Positions 23,801 to 35,800 of a stretch of DNA of 64,000 bases are shown here, piece by piece. The stretch comes from Diprion similis (Eukaryota; Arthropoda; Insecta; Hymenoptera; Diprionidae). Each line of letters opens with the position of its first letter. Position 1 is the first letter of the stretch. The DNA lies in the NCBI RefSeq assembly GCF_021155765.1, contig NC_060110.1, positions 20,854,001-20,918,000 on the forward strand, given 5' to 3'. The notes beneath the pieces were generated by a model. That model saw only the letters and a program-made list of their open reading frames with translations. It was not told the origin of the DNA and did no database searches. Position numbers and translations under genes: made by a program.

Positions 23801-26800
23801 AATATGCTTGTTTTATGTATTCAATTTTTCATCGGCGAATGGGTATAAAGACTGCCGATCATTTTAGAGGACATGCATTGGTATCACAGACCTTCATAAA
23901 ATTTGATAAATACAGCTTCTTTTTAGTCGCAGTAGCCTGAAAATGCATCAAGTGAAAGTCGCGGTGTCTGGCATATAACAATTTCGGGCGTGTTGGACAA
24001 AAAAAACACAAAAATGATTTCGATTCTTCAAAATGCGTAAAAACACACACACGCACACACACAAGAAACATTAAACTCAACACAAAATGCATGAACAACG
24101 ATTTGCACACGAAAATTTCCGTTTCCGGCTGCAGTGGTCAAACACTCAAAATGAAGAATAAAGAAAAAATACCCGGAAGAGTATCTCGACTTTGGTAGAG
24201 CACAAAAATTTCATTCCTGGGCTTCCAAATCGTATCGATACTCTCGGGTTAACGCCGGGCAGTGGCGCAGGCAACAGTCCAAGGTATGTGTATGTGTCAG
24301 GCAATAATGAGCACACGCACACGCACACAAAAACCGACAAAATGCAACGCAGACGAGACGACATCGAGGAGGGATTCCGCATTCACGAATTCATGTAGAA
24401 TTCAATCACGAATTCAGCATCGTCAGTCGTCAAAACTTACAATCTTTACTGCTATCGTCACAACACTCATTTTTTTTCTTGTATCGCCCATAGCGTCTGG
24501 GTGGCGCTGACGCCGGCGTGTCCGTCATCCACTCTGTATAATTGCCCAACAAACCTATTACAATCAAGTTTGTTATACCCTTAGGTCCAGGACGATGTTT
24601 AACACGTGTAAACTAAAATCTCAACAGTACAAGCTCGTAATTCTACCAGACTATAAAACTGTTCCCTAGTCACTCGTTAATTTCGATCCTAGATTCTCTG
24701 GCTTATTAGATACCTGTAATACATAGGTATGTATGTACATATTTACATGATTACGCGCTCCATGACATTGCTGGCAATCGTAGTGAGGTGTATACTCGTG
24801 TGAAGGTCAACACGCCTGTTATCGCGTGGGAATATATCACCAAAGTCGTTAAAAGTGCTAGTATCAAAGTCTGCAAGGCTTAGGTACTGCGTGAGGGAAA
24901 TAATTTCTAAATTTTCACCGCTCAAGCCTAGCCGAATGACGTTAGTCCTGTTAGCTTTAATAATTAAATTTTTGCGGTATGCATGTTTCACAGATTTTGA
25001 AGGAATTATTGGTGAAAACTAAAAGTATTCACTATCAGATTTTGGTAGACGGACGGCGGTACGATAAACACAAAACTTATCGAATTTTATAAAAATTCAA
25101 CGACCGATGGAATTTGTGTGAGTATTTGAATAACCGATAAAAAAAAAGTATTAATTTTTGAAAGATTAAACGGTTACTTATGCTGAAAAATATCAATTAA
25201 TTACAGTATTATACCGTTTTTGCACTTATATCATCTCTCACTTACCATCGGAAAACGCAGGCTTTTTTGAATTATCATTAATGATTAGCTGAAGCGGCTT
25301 ATTCTCGAAAGCCTGATTCAAGGCGACGAAGTGCATGGAAAATCCGAAGACGAAGATGGCCAGAACGGCGAGAAACCTGGCCAAATCCTTCATCAGGTTA
25401 CCGATGATGATGGCCCAAGGTCCGAAGAGGTAGTGAAACGACAGGAAGTCGAGAATCTGTACGCAGGCGAGTAGGAAGCTGATGGCGAAGAGCTGATTCC
25501 GCAGGTACAACAGGGTGGGCCACTCCACTTCCTTAACGATCCTAGCGAGACCGAGCAAGTGAAAAGCCACTCCGAACACTCCGAACAAAAGCACAGCCAG
25601 TTTGATCCATCCCAAACCACTTTTGTCACTTGGGTTCGTTAGTTCGAAGAGTAAAAGTCCCGAAAGCATAACCAACAAGCACCACTCGTACCAATAAGGC
25701 ATCAAGTTAGCGCGCACGACTGGATATATGGGCGTTATACCGACCAGTAACAAAAACACCATCAAATATATGTGGGACGTGAGGTATGACATGAACTTAA
25801 TGATCGGCACGTTGTTGTACTTGTGTCCCAGAGGCAATGCAAACACTACCCAAACCGGCGGGCACACGAGGAAGGCTATGAAGAGCAAGATCGTCCTGAA
25901 GGCGTTCCACTTGAGGCTTCCCTGCCAGAGTTCCTGAAGGTAACGCTGGACCACTGTGTGGGCGATCACTTCTTTCTGTTCATTTTCTATAAGCACGTCT
26001 AAAAACTCGACGTTTCTTCTGTCCATCGAAGTCAGTATCCTTCCAGCCGAGTCAGCACCGGCTGCCAAGGCTAGCAACTCAGTGGCCATCGATTCGCACT
26101 GCTTGCCAGCTGCTATCAGATCCTTCGCCCTTTCCTTTTCTTTCTCTGACAATTTCACGTATATGTTTGAAAGTTTGGCAGCTGTATCTACTGGCGCTGG
26201 AGACACTAGCACGAACTCTTCTATCGACTTGTTGTTGTTGTTCTTACTGCACACCATCATGTTGTAGACGAACTAGAAAAGCAAGAAACGGTCATCATGT
26301 GCTTTTTCAAGCTCGGCTTGACGAGAGACATCACGGATAAATTAGCTCTAACGATTATTGACTATATCCAGATATTACAATGGAAGATTCACAATTCTAT
26401 TTAGTGCTGTCTGTCAGATCACTCTAGTAAGGATTTATCCGCGCGATAGATTAGTTAAGAACGTCGCGTGACGGTAAAACGTTACGGTTGATATTTACTT
26501 CTTCAAATATCGACTTCTTCAACGGGCACGTTTGAGATAGTATAAGCGTGATATTCCGCCATACGTTTATCTGCATTGTGCTTCTGATGCCAGAATTGAT
26601 ATGTAAAACTCGGTCATATTCCGACGCTAAATTACCAACGTCAGAAATGCTTCGATTTCGTATCCGATTCTACAAACAACGAATTATCCGAAAGGCATCC
26701 CGATCAAAATCGGAAGCGAATCACTTTTCGAAATTCAGTAATTTTATCTCAAAACAATTTCATTTACAGAAATTAACTAAACTTCGTACCTATTGATCTC

Positions 26801-29800
26801 AGGGTCTGGGTAAATAAATCCTAAAATCAGACCTCCCACAATCCGAACTATAATACTCTGTGTAAAAATCGACCGCGAATACTAATATTAATTCGTACTG
26901 TCCACTGTCTTTGGCAAGGTAAGCAAATTCCACGGGATCTAGCTACGCTATTTTCCAACCTCATGTGGCATGATAAGCTCGTGTCTTATCTTCAAATATC
27001 ACGAGACTGAAGTATCGCTTTGCAAGAGGAAAATTCTGGTCATTTTTCAGTTTTTCAAACGTGGACTTTCAAAATTCCTTCAAAACATTACTACTCACCC
27101 GTCTGTCCTCCATAAGCGCATAAGTATCGTGTTCCTTCTCCATTAGATACTTGAGAACGTCATTGTGTCCTTCGGATGCTGCGAACCAAATCGGGGCGCT
27201 TCCCAAGTTGGTTTCACTCTTCGGGGATGCGCCACTCTCCACCAGAAGTTTCACGACATCCAAATAGCCAGCCCTGGCTGCACAGTGAAGCGGTGTCCAA
27301 CCATTTTTATCGGTCGCATTTATCTCCGCACCCTGACCGAGTAGGACCTCGACCATTTGGTAGTGACCATGGGTCGCGGCGATGTGCAGCCCAGTTTTCC
27401 CGTGCCGGTCTGCACTGTGCAAAAGCTCCGCTGATCTGCTGAGCAACAACCCAACGACCGTGATGTGACCGCCAAAGCAGGCCAGGTGAAGAGGGTTGAA
27501 TCCATTTTCCGTTGTTGCAGCTTCGACCTGAAGTCAAACGACGAGCATTCGTTAACTGGCGAAGGAGTTATGAGATTTTCTCTGACAGGTTCAGTCGCAC
27601 CTGGACACCGGCCGAGTTGAGGAGGAGCCTGACGACGTTTTCGTTACCGGAATAAGCGGCCAGATGCAATGGCGTCATGCCAGATTCAGACCCCAATTCC
27701 CCGACGAGTGAACCTCCCGTTGGTGGATCGGACTTTACTGTTCCTGGGACGTGGGTGAGCAGCTCCCTGACGGTGTCTGCGAAATGAAATGACAAGGGTT
27801 GATGGTATAACGAATGTTTGAAATAGCATTGAGAATCATTGTGATTACTGGAATATAATAATGAAACGCTGTATCACTGCGCTGCCTCTAACAATAATTA
27901 GTCAAAAATGTTACGGAATTTTTAATTATTGAAAGAGATTGTTACTTTGTAAAGGTTCATTTAGACAGTGTATTGAATAGCGGCGGCTTGCGACAGCTTG
28001 ACGTGCGCATCATTTTACGAGGGTGTTAATCATATTGATCAATGGCATATTAAGGGGAGAGTAATTAACCCAGAAATCCACTAACCAACTTGGGTAACGT
28101 AGGATGTAAAAAAAAACCAGGTTATTATCACGGAGCTATGGTATGGGGGGGAACACGTTAAAGGGAATTTCACGTTGCACAGACGATGATGTTGCGGATA
28201 AGATATGTATGGAAAACTGTTGGTATAAATAAACACTAATTACAGATTTTAATCTCGTTGCTTCTTTCCTCGACCGTCAGAGTTTATTTCTGCACTTCAG
28301 CACTGGAAATTATTCGTCTATTCAATTCACCATTCTTTATCTGAAAGACAATCTGGTGTGTTGAATTAAATCTAATTCACGGCGCTTTTAATCAGTATTC
28401 GAATTATTTTTATTATAAATTCTGTCCAACGTTTCGGTTCTAAACCAATAATCGGTATAAAAGATAGAATGACACAAAGTAATTCTGAATGGGTTATCCT
28501 TGACTGAGCTTTTGACTGTTCAAATTTTACACCCAGCATTGCGTGCCGTTCGGAGTGTCGTGAGATCATCCGGTCGTAACAAACAATCTCGATTATTTAC
28601 CTAATTAAGGAAACTTGTAAAATCCAACGAAGCTTATCTCGGATCTTTGAGAATACCGCATTTATTATAGTTGCACAGGTAAAAATCCCGATATTAAAAT
28701 TTCATCGTCATGACTTTCCACCTAAAAAGGAAACCCCGAATAACGTACTTTGCTAAGTAAACTACGTCGCGGTTTACAGACATAGATAGGTATAGATATA
28801 TGGACATCCGATGGCTATTGCTTATAACGGCAAGCTTAAATTAAAAATACGTATCAATATAACCAAATTTTCTTTTAATTCGTTATAGTCCCCGCATATC
28901 TGTCACGCCACCCGGTTTAATCGAGCACACCCACTTCCGGTAAATTATCCTAGCACTCACATTCTGGCAGACCGCGAAATACCTAAGTTGCGTGCGAGGT
29001 GACCTTGACCAAAGCTCGCCTTGCGGTCGAACTAACGTCAAAAGGGCGTCGTCACGCGAAATCGAGTCCGCATGAGTCCCCCTTTGCTCGACTCAGTACA
29101 AGATGAGCAGCCAACCCTGAGCAAGAACCGTTTTCGTCGGCCACCTTCCCCCTTGATTCACCCTTGACTAATACCGGCAGAAATTATTAGCCTAACAATA
29201 AGCTATTCTGGTATATTGGTTAATAGGTCAGTCAACCTTCTTTGGCTACTCGCCTCGCTATCTTCTGATCCAGATCTCGAAAGAAACCTTGAATTCATAG
29301 CACGACAGTTTACTAAGTGTTTCGATTTTTCTTTTTTTGCAACAGGGGCATTCTTATTGTCCGATGAATTTGCGAGGTTGCACCGATTGTATTTGTCCCT
29401 CAGGGTGCGAACAGCTCGAATTGATCTAGACCTGGATTAAGATTGGAGAACGGCTCTTATTCGCAATATATTTCGTTTCTGATCACACTCTGTTAACACT
29501 CGTTGACAGTTGGGCAAATGGATCAGCAAGAAACGCATGTCACAGGACGAGTTAGGGACCAAACCAATTACTGAAATTTCATACGTTTCACGAAGTGAAT
29601 AACAGTGTGCCTCACTCTGCGGTCAATTTCGATTTTTCGTTCACCTTTCTCTCTCCGCCGTCAAGAATGATTCACGTCTTATCAAGATCCAAGGGTGAAA
29701 TGAATCAGCAAAAGCATTGCGAATCTAGACTCGTTATTAAGAAAGTTTTTTTTATCAGAAAATCACAATCTACAACTCACCGGCTTGCCCGAAGTACGCG

Positions 29801-32800
29801 GCCACGTGAAGTGCGGTAACGCCCAGTTTCTTGCTCGAGATTCGTAGAGACTGGGTCGACCTCATGACCTCCAGCACCTGCCCATGTCCATGCTGGGCAG
29901 CCAGGTGAACTGCCGTAAATCCGGCCCTGTTCTCATCCGCACAGGATGCACCAGCCCTGACTAAGGCTTTGACAACTTCGGCGTGACCACCTTCTGCAGC
30001 AAGCTGGAGTGGCGTAGCTTCGGTGAGCTTGTTTCTTGCGGAAATTACTCCCTGGCGGTCAAATTTCATTAGTTCCTCAATCACCCTAACGCTACCCTGC
30101 ATAGCAGCGATGTGAGCGCAGGTGTTCCCGTCCTTAGTACAAGCCATCACGAGACTCGGATGCCTTTGAAGAAATAACTGCGCCACTTCGGAGTAGTTGT
30201 TCATGGCGGCCGCGTGGATCGGTTTCTGGCCCTGGTCATCAGTCGCGTCAATACTGGCTCCGAGGTCCAGGAGCAGCTTGCAGACCTCAAGTTGACCGGC
30301 GCCAGCGGCAAGGTGCAGGGGTGTCTGCTTTCGCAGGGTCAGGACATCGATGGCAGCGCTGTAGTCCTGCACGAGGAACCTGACCAGGTGCGTGTATCCG
30401 TTCATCGCAGCGAGATGAAGAGCCGTCCTGCCCACTCGGGACTTCGAGTTTATGAAGGCTTTGCTCGCCAGGAGAGCATCGCAAACCTGGAGGTATCCCC
30501 GCTCCGCTGCAAGGTGCAGCGCCGATCTACCCTCGTGGTCGAAGACGTCGACTCTCGCGTGGTTGGCCAGCAGGTTGGTGACCAGCTCCATGTGGCCTCG
30601 GTGTGCTGCTATCAGCAACGGCGTCCAGCCGATGGAGTTCTGCCGATTCAAGGCCTTCTGAACGTCGGTAGTCGACATGTGGGCTATCATCTCAGACATG
30701 ACCTCGTTGTTTCCTGCCAAGGCGCAGTGGTGGAACGCCGTCTCTTGGACCTGCTTCGTCTGGAGTGAAACGTCCGCACCTCCTTCCAACAGCGCCCGGA
30801 CCACGGCACGGTCATCACCCAAGTTCGCCACTTCGGAGGGCTCGATTTGAGCCGCGTAGTGCAGGCCACTTGCTCCGTCATGCGTCACGCTGTTCACGTA
30901 AGCCGTAGCAACCTCAACACCCTTCCTCTCCTTCACGAATTCGATCAAGTGACGGACTACGTCCGCTCGACATCCTCTGCACGCCAGATGTAACGGTGTT
31001 TCACCGTTCTGTGGGATGAACAGAAGATGCATTTTGCGGTACACCATGAGAGGTGATAGTTCAAGCAAGCTCCATACGTGACGTATGAAATTTACAGTGA
31101 TTCAACGTTGATGTGAATAATTACTCATGACGTCCAATTTTTAAAACTTCTGACGTTTGACTGCTACCTACTTTTGACTTAAACATGGGGTCTCCTCCAT
31201 CCTCGAGGAGGAGCAGCATAGTGGCCAGATTCCCATGGCTTGCAGCTACGTGAACGGGCGTCTGTCCGTCGTCAGTAGTTAGGTTTGGTCCAGCGCCAGA
31301 CTTGAGAAGCATCAGAGCACATCTGTCGCCATCGAGTACTCGCGCCGCTATGTGAAGCGGTGTTTCGCGCATTTTTCCACCCCTAACGTGGACCTCGGCA
31401 CCATAGCCCAACAGCGTTTCTACCACAGACGGCTTGGCACTTTCTACTGCAATGTGTAGCGCGGTGTAGTTATCGTTCGTCGTAGCGTCGACCTGTGAAC
31501 AACGAAAGATATTGGCTGACGATTAATACGTTCATCAATGCTGCGATCTCCAGAAGCTGGTGTCTGTTTGAACGGCTTTGATTTTAGGTAATCAAACCGA
31601 AACACTCATTTTTCGTGCTATTCCTGGACAGAGTCGATAAATTTTGTGAATTGACTATTGTCATCACATTGTCGAAACTATCTGTAAGCCGATATCGTGA
31701 GTACATTGACTGTAGACAGTTATTGGATTCGTGATTTTTATCCGTGGAATGGACATTGTCGGCGATGGTCGAGCCGGTTCCGCTTACAGCTCGACGAAAC
31801 TTTATCGGACGTAGAATCTTGTTGGAGTATTGGTAACGCGCGGTGAACACGCACAATAATTTCATAACGAAATAACTACCAAGGTGCTCGCTAACTACCC
31901 GCACTCTTTGGTACCCAAGGAATATGCCCAGAGTCCGTTCACAATCAGTGATTTTTCCCCTTCGCAACATGCAGACAGAGCGAGGAAGTCTGGATAAACG
32001 TGCTAAATGAAAATCCTCACCTTTTCACCTCGCTGAAGAAGCGTGCTGATGATCCCCACGTGGCCATATCTGGCTGCCGTGTGGATCGACCTCGCTCCCC
32101 TTTTATTAGGCATGTGTAGGTAAACTCCCTTTTTAAACAGCATAGTAGCACATTCCGAATGTCCGTTGAGCGACGCGATGTGCATCAGCGTTGATCCATC
32201 CTTCGTTCTTTCAAAGATGCTCGCCTTGAACTTGTCCGCCAGGAGTTCGATTATAGAGGCATGTCCATTTTCGGCAGCAAGGTGCATGGGGGTTCGGTCT
32301 TGATGGTCAGTAATCGCTGCCGAGGCTCGGACACCATAAAAATATTTAACGAGCGTTTCATCGCCCTCCGCGCTCGCGATGTGCAGGGCCGTTTGACCTT
32401 CACCCTGGAAAAAGCACGCACAAAAATCACCATCTACGATTAGCCGAGGCTCAGACCGACCCCTGTATTTCCATTGCTTTTAAATTTCATATTAAATCAA
32501 CTAGGTCCCTTTGTAACGGTACTAGCGTATCGTACGGCTTAATGATAGGTTCCGTTTTTTCACTACCAATGTTTAATTATACGCTAAGGATATTTCATTT
32601 TGTAAATATCAAAGTTCTTTGCGCAAGGAGAAAAGAAGTCTCATCTAATTGACCCCGCGAAGATTTAACGAAGACCACTTGACGGTTATGTAAGTAAAAA
32701 GCTTACTCAGAATGATGGAATGAGCTTAATCGCGTCTCAATGTCAGTGGACTGATAGCCGATGGTAGACAACGGTATCGATAAAGAACACCTGATCGAAA

Positions 32801-35800
32801 TTAGAAGGGAACGTGGTTCCCCTCGGAAAAGACGTTTTCTTGGTCTTAAGTGGCACCCGACTTGTCACCCGAAGCTTTTCGTCGACTGAATGTTGCGCCT
32901 GGCCTCGCCGACGACGCATTGCGACAATTAGCCTCATACATTACGCATACAGTCCACCTATGGCGTCCTCCCACCATAGCTTCTCTGATTATGTATTCCA
33001 TAACGCATGACGCACTTGACCGATGGTGAGATGTCATTACTGCTATTATTATATGTATAGAACTGAGCACATACCCCCGCAATTGGCTGCCACAATGCCA
33101 CGGTACGGTGCTTCATCAACGTCGCCAAGAGTTCCTAGTTGTTTCAACATTTCAAAGGGTGCAAACGGATACGTTTCCATAATGTAACGATGTGACAACG
33201 AATCAGTTTAGTCCCGCCAAGATGAATTGTTGAGGGTTTGGTGTCAGGGACATGTCAAAATTAACCACTTCCTAGCTGTACACGGTTATCGATTGTTGCA
33301 CAAACCAAGTAACTGTCGTACTTATAGTAGAAAACTTCATCTGTCGATTGCACCCTGAGTTGAAGCACGCTTGATGACGAAACGAGTGACATGACAGGGT
33401 CGTCTGAGATTTCGAATCAATCGAAAAAGCATTTTACACTTACGTTTTGGATATCAACGGAGGTTCCATAATCGACAAGTATGCGGACCATGTCTACGTC
33501 TCTTCTCCTGGCGGCCAAATGAAGAGCAGTATCCCCAGCTGGTGTCGTAGCTCGAAGTTGCTCGGCGGCTTGCTGGGCAAGGAGTTCGCGACACATGGAT
33601 TGATTGCCAGCCTCAACTGCCAATAGCAGCGGAATTTTCCCCCTCTGAAAAAAGCGGTTTCTTCATAAATTCGCGTGTCTAGTTCGCGTTTCAAATGTCC
33701 GTAGACTTTCACGGTAATTACGTGATAGTTGAAACTGAAAAAGCGACTAGCAACCAAAATCAGGCAATCATAAATTCACTCAAAGTAAAAAATGGGAGCA
33801 ACCTCGTCAGGACACACGGTGTATTCCATTGTAGTTTTGTTAATGTTTTTCCAATTCTTCCCGACTGCGGCCTGAAGCCGATTCCGATGGATGAAGTCGG
33901 TGGTGTGAATGGTCTCCGATTTATCCGATGCACGGTCACCATCTTCGGACGTCTTCGTCGACATAGCTTCATAATGGTGGACGTGAACGTCTCGTTAAGC
34001 CCGGAAATTTTAGCGGTAGAAAGTTAGAACTATCTTCATCTTGTCATACCGTAAAAACACCGCCATTGTAGTTCTATCGCGTAAAAATTGATCGATGATC
34101 TAATTTTTTGTTGTTGCAGACGGGAGTGACGACGAGTGGGGTTTAATCGAATAATTTGAACAAATGACTGTCCTGCCGAAATCACAGCACAACGACGAGA
34201 CAAAGGAGTAACGTCACGGAAAGACAAGGCTTCCTGGCGATCGAATCACGACTAACTCGAGTTCGCGGTTTGCAGCAGAGCTCCGAATCCGTGAATATGA
34301 AATTCGATCGACTAAAACGCGACGAAAACGCGACATCAACAGCGTTTACATAGCACATTTGAAGCTCTCTTCTTCTCCTAATATAGTATTATCTACTTAT
34401 ACGCATACTCGCAATCTGGATTGTCCTCTTAAGATTAGCTCGTTATCGTGACGGGGAATCGATAACCTGAATCTACAATTTGTAGGGGAAATTCCGGAGC
34501 ATCAACCTCCGTAAAAATTGAGTAAAACTAAAAGAAGAATTATGGAGGCCCGGACCAGGACTCGGTGGGCGTCGGTGCCAGGCCGCGATACCTCAGGGCG
34601 GTCCCGTAGGTCACGCGAGGTGCAGGGCCACCGCCGGGGGATGGCAGTCCCGCGATCTGAACACCGTCATCTATCTATCACCAGGAGTTAACCCACCCTG
34701 ATCGAACGTTGGACAAAGGAATGCATAACTATGCCTTCCCTCAAAACTTTTACGTCGTTGAAAACCAGCAGATCTCTCAGTTCCACATACCAAAAAAGTT
34801 ACCGTAAACAGTAGCTTCTTGCAGAAACCGACGTGTCACTTTTTTCACTGTCACCGTCACTGATTCAATGCTAACGACGCTGACAATGAGTGATAGTTGA
34901 CAGGATGTGTAACTGCCATGGTACATAGAATCTTCATACTCACCCCATCGGCTTTTAATCTGATATCTTTTCCGGCGGCAGCAAGAAGTGCTCGAAGAAT
35001 CGACGTTGCCGTTCCAGTCTGTCTAGACGCCACAAGATGAACGGCGGTCTGTTGTCTGGCCTGTAAACAAGAATTATTGATTGGAAAAGTCGCACAATTG
35101 AAACGAAATAAAGAACTTGTACTGAGTTAGTACGATTTAATAGTGATTAAAATCAACGTACCCCGCCTGTAGCGTAAGGGTCGACGCCTTTCTTGCCGAG
35201 GAGTAGCTTGACCACATCCTCACGGGAGAACATGGCGGATATGTGAAGGGCATTGTAGTTGTCCTAAAATTATGGAAAGGTATTAATAAACGGAGAACGT
35301 GTAAGAAAAATCGACGATGTAGTGAGTATAGGGTACGCGATCTGAATCCTGGTGGAGAATGAATGGAACCTCATCCAACAATTACCACACAAGTAATTAG
35401 CCAAGGGGTATAAGTTTAGTGCAGAACACGTTTAGTTGACGATTAGAGGCACGCTTCTAGTTTAGTTTCAATCAACTCGAAATATTGTTTTCAAGGTGGA
35501 TAATACAAGTAGGTATCGCCCAAGTTTTCACCTAGCTTGTTAATGAACAAACTTGTTCTGGCCATCCGCCTCTTCGTTTACTTCCTATCGATTTTAATTA
35601 CTCAAGCGAATCATGCGCTATATCTTGAGTATAGCTGGGCTTGAAACTATTCTGATTTCGCACTTGCATTATTTTCCGTGACCTCTGTTTTTGGTGGTGC
35701 TAAATTTTGGTGATCAACCGGAGCGAGTAAAACATTTTAAGATACTGTGATAAGTTGTTGTATGTACATGCCTTCGGGGCAATTGGTATCTAGTTAGGAA

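Noticed and set aside
22992-25245. A possible fourth nompC pore cassette
   Set aside because: I looked for the LLIAMMSDTYQ and EWKYGLSK signatures on the minus strand between exon 11 and cassette A and found none.
30214-30768. 184-codon plus-strand ORF opposite nompC exon 8
   Set aside because: It is antisense to a long ankyrin-coding exon and shows no domain. A shadow frame.
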